Shown piece after piece: positions 1 to 8,238 of a DNA stretch of 29,871 bases. The notes under the pieces are model-generated. The model saw only the letters and a program-made list of their open reading frames with translations. It was not told the origin of the DNA and searched no databases. The number at the start of each line of letters is the position of its first letter. Position 1 is the first letter of the stretch. Made by a program: the position numbers and the translations under genes. The stretch comes from SZUA-378 sp036652815 (GTDB lineage: Bacteria; Bacillota; Clostridia; Lachnospirales; Lachnospiraceae). Where the stretch lies: NCBI GenBank assembly GCA_036652815.1, contig JAVVVE010000028.1:1-29871 (forward strand), read 5' to 3'.

Positions 1-22
1 AGGTGCTAATCAATATAACCTC

Positions 23-133
23 TTATCTATCCACATTCACACTGGTGCCAGATTTGAACTCAACCGTAAACTTATCCTCGCAAACCGTTATCTTTTTACC
101 AAACACACCTGAACGGTTTTGATTTCCATTTAT
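23..133 (-). pseudogene. Possible C-terminal remnant of a serine recombinase
   Basis: An open frame of 36 codons with no start codon runs from just after an in-frame stop at 136-134 to a TAA at 25-23, beginning 9 bases beyond the methyltransferase stop. Its translation ends with GKKITVCEDKFTVEFKSGTS then VNVDR. This resembles the conserved tail after the zinc ribbon in many Firmicutes serine recombinases (hydrophobic-V-x2-D-x2-T-x-F-K-x-G-T). No catalytic domain is present, so if the match is right it is a scar. The neighbouring rlmD/rumA 3' end is a known insertion point for integrative elements. The match is by memory of the family and the fragment is short, so chance resemblance remains possible. 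Confidence 0.4.
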
Positions 134-142
134 TTACAATAA

Positions 143-1531
143 TTATGTGCGTTCCAGCAAGCAAACGCACTCCACGTGTACACTCCCCGGAAACATATCT
201 ACACACCCGACTCTCTCTACCGCATATCCCCTCTCCTGCAAGATGACCAGGTCTCTCGCCAACGAAGTTGGTTTACAGGATATATATAAGATCCGTGGTG
301 CCGCATAATCACATATCTTAGATAATGCCCCCGGATGGATACCATCGCGAGGTGGATCCAATACGATAAGATTCGGAATATCCGTTATTTCATCTAATGC
401 TTTTAGGACATCGCCCGCTATGAAAGTACAATTAGTCAGACCATTTAACTTGGCATTCTCTTTTGCACTCTCCACTGCTTCTGCGACGATCTCCACACCG
501 ATTACTTTCTTGGCAATGGGTGCCAATATCTGAGCGATTGTCCCAGTGCCACTGTAGAGATCAAATACCGACACATCTCTCCCCAGCTGTCCGATATATT
601 CCCTTGCAGTCTCATATAACACCTCTGCTCCCAGACTATTGGTCTGAAAAAAAGAGAACTGGGATATCTTAAAACGCAGCCCCAATAATTCTTCATAGAA
701 ATAATCACGTCCATACAGAATATCTGTCGCATCATTTTGTATCACATCCGCAACGGAATCATTCTTGGTATGGAGGATACCGACTATCGTTCCCTGAAAT
801 CCATCACGTTCCTGTAATGCCAATAGTCTGTCTGCTAAAGTGGTCAACTCGATCTCATCCTGTGTGGATGTAACCAGTGCGATCAAGATCTCACCTGTTC
901 TCTGCGCCTTACGCACAAGGAGATGTCTTAAATATCCGTTATGATGGATACGATGATAGAAGTTCGCATTTTGCTCTTTACAGTAGGTAAGTACTTCTGC
1001 CAGAATCGCACGATAATCCGCATCGACGATCTGGCATTGCGATACATTAACGACATCATAGAAGCTACCTCGCTTGTGCATCCCCAGACTTAAAGGTCCA
1101 TCCTTATATTCATCTCCAAAGGAGAACTCCATCTTATTGCGATACCCAAACTGTTGCGGACTTCCCTTGATGCCATCATAGACAGTATCCCAGCTCCCCT
1201 GTATGATTGGCTCCAATAAGGTGCGAACCTGTAATTGCTTGAGGTGTAATTGCTCTTCATAAGGTAGATTCTGATAAGTACAGCCACCACATTCTCCAAA
1301 ATGAGGACAAGGACTATCAATCTCAATTGGAGACTTTTCCAAGACCTGAAGCAGGCGGCCTTCCGCACTTCCTCTTTTTATCTTATGAATCATAAGAGAG
1401 ATTTTTTGACCTGTGAAACAATTCTTGACGACCACTGATTTGCTTCCCTCTTCTGTTATAACCGTAACGATTCCCTTGTTGGGGAATTCTACGCTCTCCA
1501 CGATTCCTTCCAGTATCTGCCCTTTTTTCAT
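143..1531 (-). CDS. rlmD: 23S rRNA (uracil-5-)-methyltransferase, RlmD/RumA (TrmA) family
   Basis: SAM-dependent enzyme that makes 5-methyluridine in 23S rRNA. From the chosen start it is 462 residues. A TRAM-type RNA-binding segment covers about 1-60. Cluster cysteines C75, C81 and C84 (CPHFGECGGC) are followed by a fourth near 165 (VSQCQ), as in [4Fe-4S] members. The SAM loop is FDLYSGTGTI, then VLDPPRDG. The catalytic cysteine is C419 in YISCKPTSLARDL, and the conserved HVE glutamate lies near the C-terminus. The start at 1531 is preferred over an upstream in-frame one (1636) because AAGGAG lies 10 bases before it and the upstream start falls beyond a terminator hairpin. The family assignment is secure. 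The exact uridine modified (747, 1939 or both, as in RlmCD) cannot be read from sequence. Confidence 0.93.
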   Translation of the reverse strand: MKKGQILEGIVESVEFPNKGIVTVITEEGSKSVVVKNCFTGQKISLMIHKIKRGSAEGRLLQVLEKSPIEIDSPCPHFGECGGCTYQNLPYEEQLHLKQLQVRTLLEPIIQGSWDTVYDGIKGSPQQFGYRNKMEFSFGDEYKDGPLSLGMHKRGSFYDVVNVSQCQIVDADYRAILAEVLTYCKEQNANFYHRIHHNGYLRHLLVRKAQRTGEILIALVTSTQDEIELTTLADRLLALQERDGFQGTIVGILHTKNDSVADVIQNDATDILYGRDYFYEELLGLRFKISQFSFFQTNSLGAEVLYETAREYIGQLGRDVSVFDLYSGTGTIAQILAPIAKKVIGVEIVAEAVESAKENAKLNGLTNCTFIAGDVLKALDEITDIPNLIVLDPPRDGIHPGALSKICDYAAPRILYISCKPTSLARDLVILQERGYAVERVGCVDMFPGSVHVECVCLLERT

Positions 1532-1578
1532 TGTATATTTACTCCTTTTTCCGAAGCTTGTGCACTCTGTTATTGCTA

Positions 1579-1622
1579 CAAAAACAGGATACCTGCGTTG
1601 AATATTCAACTCGTAGGTATCC
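1579..1622 (-). terminator. Rho-independent terminator after the 109-residue membrane protein gene
   Basis: Read on the minus strand, outer arms GGATACCT and AGGTATCC enclose a perfect inner palindrome GTTGAATATTCAAC. The hairpin is followed directly by TGTTTTTG. It lies about 60 bases past the stop at 1685 and before the rlmD ribosome-binding site, so it probably ends the pcrA-side transcript. I see no convincing promoter for rlmD between it and the start codon, so partial read-through may supply that gene. Confidence 0.6.
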
Positions 1623-1684
1623 CGCTTATTTACCATTGTATTGCCTCTGTCATCGATATAGCCCTATTGCTTAGTTGCAACATA

Positions 1685-2014
1685 CTACTTTGTAATCTTA
1701 TCCTCTGCGGTTTTATGATCAGATACCTGATCCGCCACATCTTTTTTGGATGCATCTACCTGATCCTCTTCTTCCTCTTCAAAGAAATCATCCTCAAAAT
1801 CATCTTCAAAATCGTCTTCAAAATCTTCTAGATAATCCGGTGTAAAGTAACGATATAAAGCATAAGCAATCCCTGCAATTGCAGCGATGACACCTATAAT
1901 AGCAAACACCCATAACAGGGTATTGCTTTTTTTCTCTTCTTTGATTTCTTCTTTCTTACCGAGCAAATTATTGTTCTTTATCATATTCAACACTTCATCC
2001 ATTTTCTGCATCAT
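1685..2014 (-). CDS. Small single-pass membrane protein with acidic C-terminal repeat
   Basis: 109 residues, function not recognised. The N-terminal 30 residues are charged and rich in K and E. One hydrophobic helix covers about 32-57 (TLLWVFAIIGVIAAIAGIAY). After it comes a tandem acidic stretch built on the unit EDDF, repeated three times, then a run of glutamates and a K/D-rich tail. The start is supported by AAGGAGGTCTC directly upstream. Two adjacent ATG codons (2014 and 2011) are both possible, and the second has the more usual spacing. It sits 83 bases after pcrA and is closed by a terminator. The topology is probably one helix with the acidic tail on one side of the membrane. No enzymatic motif is seen. 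Confidence 0.8.
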   Translation of the reverse strand: MMQKMDEVLNMIKNNNLLGKKEEIKEEKKSNTLLWVFAIIGVIAAIAGIAYALYRYFTPDYLEDFEDDFEDDFEDDFFEEEEEDQVDASKKDVADQVSDHKTAEDKITK

Positions 2015-2097
2015 GAGACCTCCTTAGAATCTGTTGCACGTATCTATAGTATGTACATAACTGATATATCTAATATACCACTTTTTAACATTTTTTA

Positions 2098-4446
2098 CTA
2101 GACCATTTTTAATTTTGCAAAAGTCGCAAACATGATTTTGGTTCCTGCTCCATCAAAATCAATCGTTACTTTATAATCTCTGGGTGCTATTTCCAGTTGT
2201 GTGACCGTTCCTTCTCCGTATTTTATATGAGATACCCTGTCACCCACCTCATAGTCCGGTTTTGTAAGTTCCACCGGCATTCCTTTTTGGATTCCGCTTA
2301 GGCTTCCCAGTCCTTTTGCGATATAGGGTCTGTTTTCTGCTAACGTTTCCTTTTTTTTCACAACCGCTTTTGGTCTCGCGGCAAAAAAAACACTTCCCGA
2401 GATACCTGCCCCTGTCAATCCCATAGGTGCTTCATCCCTTGGTGATTCATCCCATGGTGATTCTTCCCATGGCGATTCTTCCGATACCTCAACTCTGCGT
2501 TTAGAGGATGTCTTTGGTTTATTACCTTCTAATAATTCCGGGGGAATCTCAGCCACAAATCGACTGACTGCATTGTATTGTGTTTCACCATGTATCATGC
2601 GCTGTCTGGCATAGGTAATGGTTAGGTCCTCTTGAGCTCTGGTGATACCCACATAAGCCAGGCGTCTTTCCTCTTCGAGTTCCATGCTGTCTTCCGATGC
2701 AATCGTCATATAGCTTGGAAAGATACCGTCTTCCATACCTGCCATATAAACATGTGGAAATTCCAACCCTTTGGCACTATGTAATGTCATCAATAAAACT
2801 TTATTATCATCCTCATCTACATTATCAATCCCTGCAACCAACGCTACTTCTTCTAAGAATTCTCCCAGGGTGGGGTGATCATGTGCTTCATCATAGCTAA
2901 CGATTTTATTGATAAATTCTTCTATATTCTCAATACGGTCTGCTGCTTCTTCCTCATCCATCGCTTCCAGAGATGCCACATATCCTGTAGTCTCTATGAC
3001 ATCATGAATGAGTGTTGTTAAACTGATATAATCTAATTTGCTCCGAAACACCTGGATCATGGTTACAAAAGGTTGAAGCTTCGTAGCACTCTTTCCGATA
3101 GTCATAATCTGTTCTGCTTCTCTGAGTGCATCATAAAAACTGATATTACGCTGCGTTGCGTATTCCTGCACCCGATCAATCGTAGTTGCTCCGATTCCTC
3201 TTCTCGGGATATTGATGATACGTTTCACTGCCACATCGTCTCTGCCATTCTCAATCGTCTTAAGATATGCCAACAGATCTTTAATCTCTTTCCGTGCGTA
3301 GAAATTGGTGCCACCAACTACGTCATAGGGGATCCCATCTACCACAAATCTTTCTTCCAATAATCTGGCTTGTGCATTGGTTCGATAAAGAATCGCACAA
3401 TCACCATAATCGATTGCTTTGAGACTCTTCTTCTGCACGATATCATCTGCTATGAACTCCGCCTCTTCGTAGGCATTATCAAACTGTCTGTAATGGATCT
3501 TAGAACCTTCTCCTTTATTTGTCCACAAAGACTTGTCCTTACGTCCAACATTATTATGAATCACTGCATTGGCTGCATCCAGAACGTTCTGCGTAGAACG
3601 ATAATTCTGTTCTAATTTGATGACTTTGGCATCCGCATATACTTTCTCAAAATCTAATATATTGCGAATATTAGCACCTCTGAACTTATAGATAGATTGG
3701 TCATCATCTCCTACTACACACAGATTACGATACTTAGATGCCAGCAATCGGATTAATTCAAATTGAGCTGTATTGGTATCCTGATATTCATCCACCATGA
3801 TATAACGAAATTTTTCTTGATAGGATTCCAAGACTTCCGGACTGGCCTTAAATAATTCCACCGTTTTCATAATCAAATCATCAAAATCCATCGCATTGTT
3901 CTTACGAAGTGCTGCTTGATATTCATCATAGACTTTGGAGATCCTCTGTTGATTATAATCTCCCATTGTATTCATCCGAAAAGCAAGTGGCGAAATCAAT
4001 TCATCTTTAGCAGAAGAAATAGCGCCCATAATGGTACGTTCTTTTAATTGTTTGGTATCAATCTGTAAGCGTTTGCAAATCTCACGAATCACGGTCTTTT
4101 GATCATCCGAATCATAGATGGTAAAGTTATTATCAAATCCCAATCGATCTACATATCTTCTCAATATTCTTACACAAGTAGAATGAAATGTTGATACCCA
4201 GATGCTTTCAGATCCCATCCCTACATTACGATTAACCCGTTCCCGCATCTCACCTGCTGCCTTATTGGTAAAAGTAATCGCGCAGATGTTCCATGGATCT
4301 ACTCCACAATGTTCTATCATATAAGCGATTCTGGTGGTCAGTGCTTTTGTCTTGCCACTGCCCGCACCTGCTAAGATCAGTACCGGGCCTTCCGTCTGTT
4401 CCACCGCTTCTCTTTGTCTCTCATTCAGTGTATCCAATAATCCCAT
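2098..4446 (-). CDS. pcrA: ATP-dependent DNA helicase PcrA (UvrD/Rep, superfamily 1)
   Basis: 3'-5' DNA helicase for nucleotide excision repair, plasmid replication and removal of recombinase filaments. The 782-residue length suits the family. Motifs appear in order: Q motif LNERQREAV, Walker A GAGSGKT (27-33), Walker B VDEYQDTN, GDDDQSIYKFRGA, LEQNYRST, then TLHSAKGLEFPHV and YVGITRA. A C-terminal Tudor-like segment (YEVGDRVSHIKYGEGTVTQL), which in PcrA contacts RNA polymerase, closes the protein. The linker before it has a short tandem repeat (ESPWEESPWDESPRDEAP), encoded by near-identical 15-base units at about 2430-2490. The start ATG at 4446 has a modest AGGA seven bases upstream. The gene follows the 63-residue protein gene by 44 bases, so they are probably cotranscribed. 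Confidence 0.97.
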   Translation of the reverse strand: MGLLDTLNERQREAVEQTEGPVLILAGAGSGKTKALTTRIAYMIEHCGVDPWNICAITFTNKAAGEMRERVNRNVGMGSESIWVSTFHSTCVRILRRYVDRLGFDNNFTIYDSDDQKTVIREICKRLQIDTKQLKERTIMGAISSAKDELISPLAFRMNTMGDYNQQRISKVYDEYQAALRKNNAMDFDDLIMKTVELFKASPEVLESYQEKFRYIMVDEYQDTNTAQFELIRLLASKYRNLCVVGDDDQSIYKFRGANIRNILDFEKVYADAKVIKLEQNYRSTQNVLDAANAVIHNNVGRKDKSLWTNKGEGSKIHYRQFDNAYEEAEFIADDIVQKKSLKAIDYGDCAILYRTNAQARLLEERFVVDGIPYDVVGGTNFYARKEIKDLLAYLKTIENGRDDVAVKRIINIPRRGIGATTIDRVQEYATQRNISFYDALREAEQIMTIGKSATKLQPFVTMIQVFRSKLDYISLTTLIHDVIETTGYVASLEAMDEEEAADRIENIEEFINKIVSYDEAHDHPTLGEFLEEVALVAGIDNVDEDDNKVLLMTLHSAKGLEFPHVYMAGMEDGIFPSYMTIASEDSMELEEERRLAYVGITRAQEDLTITYARQRMIHGETQYNAVSRFVAEIPPELLEGNKPKTSSKRRVEVSEESPWEESPWDESPRDEAPMGLTGAGISGSVFFAARPKAVVKKKETLAENRPYIAKGLGSLSGIQKGMPVELTKPDYEVGDRVSHIKYGEGTVTQLEIAPRDYKVTIDFDGAGTKIMFATFAKLKMV

Positions 4447-4490
4447 TTGTCATCCTGTACCATTTCCTGCCTCATTCATTGGCAAAATAA

Positions 4491-4682
4491 TTATCGTGTC
4501 CATGTACTTTTTGCGATACTGTCCACATATAATTTCATCTCTTCCTGTGTCTGTATGCTCTGTGCTCTATGTGCTGCTTGTTCTTTTTCCTTAGTACTTA
4601 ATCCTGCAAACTGACCGATAGCCGTCATATTTTGTGCCAGATTCATCGTAAATCCCAAAGGCATATCATGATTCTCTACCAT
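4491..4682 (-). CDS. Small conserved protein, 63 residues, function unknown
   Basis: A soluble polypeptide with a strong ribosome-binding site (AGAGGAG, seven bases before ATG). The pattern DMPLGFTMNLAQNMTAIGQF, followed by LSTKEKEQAAHRAQ and EEMKLYVDS, resembles a family of small proteins I recall from Lachnospiraceae (PLGFGMALAQN..A...F..LS..EK). They look like short helical proteins of unassigned role. There is no signal peptide, membrane helix or cysteine. It lies between the HAD phosphatase and pcrA, with a near-perfect inverted repeat in its upstream region (4719-4737). Existence as a gene is well supported; function is not. Confidence 0.8.
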   Translation of the reverse strand: MVENHDMPLGFTMNLAQNMTAIGQFAGLSTKEKEQAAHRAQSIQTQEEMKLYVDSIAKSTWTR

Positions 4683-4718
4683 ATTCTAACTCCTCTTTTG
4701 GTTCCTATTACATAGGGA

Positions 4719-4737
4719 ATAGAGACATTGTCTCTAT
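4719..4737. promoter_or_regulatory. Nine-base inverted repeat upstream of the 63-residue protein gene
   Basis: ATAGAGACA and TGTCTCTAT flank a single central base, a perfect dyad about 37 bases before the start codon. A TATACT hexamer lies just upstream on the minus strand, but I cannot find a good -35 for it. The dyad could be an operator at a weak promoter or a hairpin in a read-through leader. No T-tract follows, so it does not look like a terminator. Confidence 0.35.
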
Positions 4738-4788
4738 GTTAGTATATGATTTTATACCTCAAATATGCTCTGAGTTTCTATGATACTG

Positions 4789-5598
4789 TTATAATAATTG
4801 CTGTAGGATATCTATTACCTCATCACATTCATAAGCTGCTGCCCGCTTTGCTTCCTTGGTGCCATTAGAAACAACATAACCATACTTCGCCAACTGCAGC
4901 ATCTCCACATCATTCTCATTATCGCCAAATGCCAATAGATTACTTGGATTCCATCCATGCATTGCAAGGATTCTTTCCAAAGCGGTTCCTTTGTTCGTAT
5001 GTCGATCCATCACATCCATCCAATGACCACCTCCACAGACCAAGGCTGCCCCCGACCAACGATGTCGTAATGCTTCCATCTGTTGTGACGTCATAATCTG
5101 CTTTTGATAGACTCCCAATTTACAGATAGGCATAGGAATCTTCGATGCCTCCGGCACTTCGATTCCCGTTTCTCCCAACGCATCATAGATATCTGCACGC
5201 TGTCTTTCTTGCTCTGCTCGGGTGCCGGAACAGAGCACATAGTATCCATTCTCACACATGGTAATAGGTACCAGATTAGGATCCTTATGAAGTTCTTCCA
5301 GCATCAGATCAATATAAGGTCTTTGGAAGGGCTGCGTAAATACGGTCTCGCCTTGCTCCACATAAATAGCCCCATTTCCACAGATAAAAGACATTTTTTC
5401 GGAAACCGGTGCAAATAATTCTTGTAAGCCCTGCGGTGATCTTCCACTTGCAATTGCAAAATGAATATCTTTTTCGTATAACTGCTCAATCAGATTAAAT
5501 AATTCCTGTGGCAACTGTGTTTTACCATAAGGAATTAAAGTACCATCAATATCACAGGCAATCATCTTAACCTTGCTATGTTTATCTATCCCATTCAT
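4789..5598 (-). CDS. Cof-type HAD-superfamily phosphatase (class IIB cap)
   Basis: 269 residues, the normal length for Cof/YidA-type cytosolic sugar-phosphate or cofactor phosphatases. Motif I is ACDIDGTLIPYG with nucleophile D16 and general acid D18. Motif II is the serine of ASGRSPQGL. A lysine lies in the cap-proximal segment near CKLGVY. Motif IV is AFGDNENDVEML. The central alpha/beta cap is typical of type IIB. AAAGGA lies ten bases before the ATG. It is 39 bases after the CorA-like gene and probably in the same transcript. Its substrate cannot be predicted from sequence. Confidence 0.93.
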   Translation of the reverse strand: MNGIDKHSKVKMIACDIDGTLIPYGKTQLPQELFNLIEQLYEKDIHFAIASGRSPQGLQELFAPVSEKMSFICGNGAIYVEQGETVFTQPFQRPYIDLMLEELHKDPNLVPITMCENGYYVLCSGTRAEQERQRADIYDALGETGIEVPEASKIPMPICKLGVYQKQIMTSQQMEALRHRWSGAALVCGGGHWMDVMDRHTNKGTALERILAMHGWNPSNLLAFGDNENDVEMLQLAKYGYVVSNGTKEAKRAAAYECDEVIDILQQLL

Positions 5599-5637
5599 GT
5601 AATTGCAATCCTTTACTTTCTATTAAAATCTATGCTT

Positions 5638-6555
5638 CTAAAACCAGTGTTTTTTCTTAAAAAATATCATAAATAGTAGGACTTCGGCCACGCTCAGAAC
5701 AATCACGACCGGATAAGAATATTCCCATTGTAACTCCGGCATCTTCAGATTCATCCCATACCATCCAACAATTAATGTTAATGGTAAAAAAACAGCTGTA
5801 ATCACGGTGAATACCTGCATGATTTGATTTTGTTTGATATCCACCTGTGCCTGATAAGCTTCTCGTACCTGTGTTACATAATCTTGTAAACTGCGAATCC
5901 CATTCTCCAGTCTTTCCATTCTTGAAGTCAGCGACTGCATCGCCCGTACACATCTCTTGCTCAAGAATCCATTCTCATTATCACTCATCTCATCACACAC
6001 AAACATAAGCTGTTCATAATAACGTTTTAATGCCATAAGTTGTTTACGCAGTCCTATAATCTCTTCAATACATTCATTCTTTTTAGAGGTAATCAATGCT
6101 TCTTCTAATCCGGAAATCTGTTCCTCCAGGTCTTCCTGTAACTGATAATCAAACTCTGTTTTACGTTCCAATAAAAGATAAATAATATGCATCAAATCTT
6201 CACAATGTCCTGATGAGGTCAGTAAACGCTGTATGACGGCATCTAATATCTTGCAGCCATCTGTTACAAAGACAAGCACCTCTTTATTAAAATATGCACA
6301 TAGTTGTGTTGGGGCTTCCAAGAGATGATCGGTATCAAGCAACATTACTGACAGGTAATCAAAATGTTCCTGTCCTGCATAAGTCGCTACTCGGTAACGC
6401 AAACACTGTTCTACGTTTTCTTCTGTTTCGCCTAGTATCTGCGCTACGTATGCTAATTGCTCAAAAGAAACAATACAAAGGCGTTTGCCTGTTTGTGCAT
6501 CCTCTTGTTCCCTAAGGATACCATCCTGTAGTACATACGTCTTTTCCACTGCCAT
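5638..6555 (-). CDS. CorA-family divalent cation transporter
   Basis: Homopentameric Mg2+ (or Co2+/Ni2+/Zn2+) channel of the inner membrane. There is a long cytoplasmic alpha/beta and coiled-coil N-terminal part, then two C-terminal helices. The first ends in the signature YGMN (about residue 266 of 305), the second is rich in V, L and F, and a short basic tail KKKHW follows. A P-E-L loop follows YGMN, as is usual. I prefer the ATG at 6555 because GAGGA lies eight bases upstream. A GTG at 6570 would add five residues but has only a weak upstream purine tract. The ion cannot be assigned from sequence. Confidence 0.92.
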   Translation of the reverse strand: MAVEKTYVLQDGILREQEDAQTGKRLCIVSFEQLAYVAQILGETEENVEQCLRYRVATYAGQEHFDYLSVMLLDTDHLLEAPTQLCAYFNKEVLVFVTDGCKILDAVIQRLLTSSGHCEDLMHIIYLLLERKTEFDYQLQEDLEEQISGLEEALITSKKNECIEEIIGLRKQLMALKRYYEQLMFVCDEMSDNENGFLSKRCVRAMQSLTSRMERLENGIRSLQDYVTQVREAYQAQVDIKQNQIMQVFTVITAVFLPLTLIVGWYGMNLKMPELQWEYSYPVVIVLSVAEVLLFMIFFKKKHWF

Positions 6556-6583
6556 ATACGATATCCTCACTTTCTTTCTCTTG

Positions 6584-6599
6584 GATATGCAAGCATATC
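6584..6599. repeat. Perfect 16-base dyad between the SH3b gene and the corA-like gene
   Basis: GATATGC and GCATATC flank two central bases, just past the SH3b-protein stop and upstream of the corA-like ribosome-binding site. The loop is too short for a stable hairpin in full, so a protein-binding site is as likely as an RNA structure. No T-run follows. Confidence 0.3.
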
Positions 6600-6600
6600 T

Positions 6601-8172
6601 TTAATCGATCTGATCTCCATCCAGATTGATAAATACAAAAGTATCTTCATCTTCCGGATCTAAATCCCTTGAGGTTGGTTCATATTTACTCTTTGTCGTA
6701 TGGGTCGGTCTTCTGCTTCCGTCTTCCTCCGTCATAAAATTACGTGGTGTATTCCTGCTGCCCACATTTGACTGCGGTCGTCTTCCTTCTTGTTGCTGCG
6801 GACGCTGTTGTGGATGTTGTTGTGGACGCTTTCTTGGTTCCTCTTCACGTGGCTGTGGTTGACGCGGTCTTCTTGGTTCCTCTGCATCAGATGGTATTCT
6901 TTTCTTTGTTCTGACAGGAGGTGCTACCATTTCTTCCTCTTCTTCCTCATCCTCCTCATCATCGTCGTCCCAATCCATTTCTTCTTTATAATCATTGAGT
7001 TTAATCGTTAATAGTGTTACGACAACCAATAATGCTACTACAATTACCGCTAATATAATAAGTATAATTTTAAGTGCATTATCCCCCAGTCCGCCTTTCT
7101 TATCTGCTGTTTCTGTATTCGTCATAAAATATCTCTGGTAAGAGGTTTCTATAGAATCATACAGATAATATCCAACATCTCCTGTTGCAGACTGACCATA
7201 AAAGATATAGAAATCTCCATTCTTCCATGCTCTGACTTCCTGATCATTAAGTGTAACAGCAACTTCTTTAAATCCCGCCGGCAATGGTGGAGTCTCTTCT
7301 GCTGTCAAAACAGTGACACTGGGCGTCTGCGGTGCCGGAGCTGCTTCCGGTTCTGCTGCTTCCTCTGTCATAGGTTCTGTTGCCACTTCTTCTGTTGCCG
7401 CTTCTGTCGTTACCTCTTGTTCTTCGGTTGTTGCTGTGTTATCGGTTGTTTGTGTTTTATTGTCTGTTTTATTGTCTGTTTTATTATCTGTTTTTTGTCC
7501 TGTGATTTCCGTAACTGCAGGCTCCGGGGATTCTTCTTTTAGTTCTCCAAAGGTCACGTAATCAGAACGCATGAACCCTGATATCGTGTTACCATCATAG
7601 GTAAAAGATACATTGTACCATTCTTTTCCATCCTGTCCCATTGCTTTTCCCGTCACTACCACTACGGTTCCACGTCCTACTGTGGCTACGAGATCTGAGG
7701 AAGTCGCTGCATCTTTTCTCACACGTACACTGCTGCCGGATACTTTACCGGATTGTCTGTCTACTGCTGTAACCGCTGTTGCTGCAGGTGCCGGTTGCTG
7801 TGCAGGTGCCGGTTGCTGTGCAGGTGCAGGTGCCGCTACCTGTGGTGCAGTTCCCGTCTTAGTCACCAGATCCGAACGGATATAGCCTTTATTAGCAGCA
7901 TCCACAAATACCTGATACCACACAAGACCATCTGCGCCCGTTACTTCTCCTGCTATCGATATCGTCTTACCGGCTGCTGTACTTCCTACTACTGCACTGG
8001 TGGTATTTGCTTCTGCTCGAATCTTAGCGGTTGCCGGAATAACAGTTCCGGTTGCCTCCGCATGTGCCGGAATCATGAAACTATACATACACGTAAGTAC
8101 AATTGCTATCCCTAGGATCGTATTTTTAGTTCTTTGCCACACACTTTGTGCCCCTTGTTCTCTTATCCTCAT
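6601..8172 (-). CDS. SH3b-domain cell-envelope protein with one membrane helix and a disordered cytoplasmic tail
   Basis: 523 residues. An N-terminal signal or anchor helix (about 15-37, ending AHAEA) is followed by a bacterial SH3 domain (about 42-105, GYIRSDLV). A PAPAQQ repeat linker and a second SH3b domain (about 140-208, GFMRSDYV) come next. A T/E/D-rich linker with tandem DNKT units follows, then a globular stretch (about 290-350) and a helix at 366-392. The tail begins with a dense acidic run (DWDDDDEEDEEEEEEMV) and continues Q/P/R-rich to the end. SH3b domains usually bind cell-wall peptides. The layout suggests two extracytoplasmic wall-binding domains tied to a disordered cytosolic tail. 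No catalytic domain is visible. AGGAG lies ten bases before the ATG. It follows the zinc-ribbon gene by 66 bases. Confidence 0.88.
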   Translation of the reverse strand: MRIREQGAQSVWQRTKNTILGIAIVLTCMYSFMIPAHAEATGTVIPATAKIRAEANTTSAVVGSTAAGKTISIAGEVTGADGLVWYQVFVDAANKGYIRSDLVTKTGTAPQVAAPAPAQQPAPAQQPAPAATAVTAVDRQSGKVSGSSVRVRKDAATSSDLVATVGRGTVVVVTGKAMGQDGKEWYNVSFTYDGNTISGFMRSDYVTFGELKEESPEPAVTEITGQKTDNKTDNKTDNKTQTTDNTATTEEQEVTTEAATEEVATEPMTEEAAEPEAAPAPQTPSVTVLTAEETPPLPAGFKEVAVTLNDQEVRAWKNGDFYIFYGQSATGDVGYYLYDSIETSYQRYFMTNTETADKKGGLGDNALKIILIILAVIVVALLVVVTLLTIKLNDYKEEMDWDDDDEEDEEEEEEMVAPPVRTKKRIPSDAEEPRRPRQPQPREEEPRKRPQQHPQQRPQQQEGRRPQSNVGSRNTPRNFMTEEDGSRRPTHTTKSKYEPTSRDLDPEDEDTFVFINLDGDQID

Positions 8173-8238
8173 GCTAACCTGTCTCCTATCTGCCGCTTTC
8201 GATTTCGCCTGCAGTCCTTTGTTTTATCTATCTTTGAT

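Noticed and set aside
1598..1831. Plus-strand hydrophobic frame
   Set aside because: It is the complement of the acidic EDDF repeats (GAA/GAT read as TTC/ATC) and overlaps a terminator; it is a shadow of the minus-strand gene.
7450..7500. CRISPR-like short repeats
   Set aside because: The repeated TTTTATTGTCTG units encode in-frame DNKT protein repeats with no spacers.
7313..7885. Plus-strand open frames rich in Ala, Val, Cys and Ser
   Set aside because: They are antisense to the low-complexity T/E/P/Q-rich part of the SH3b protein; the composition mirrors that repeat and no ribosome-binding site is seen.
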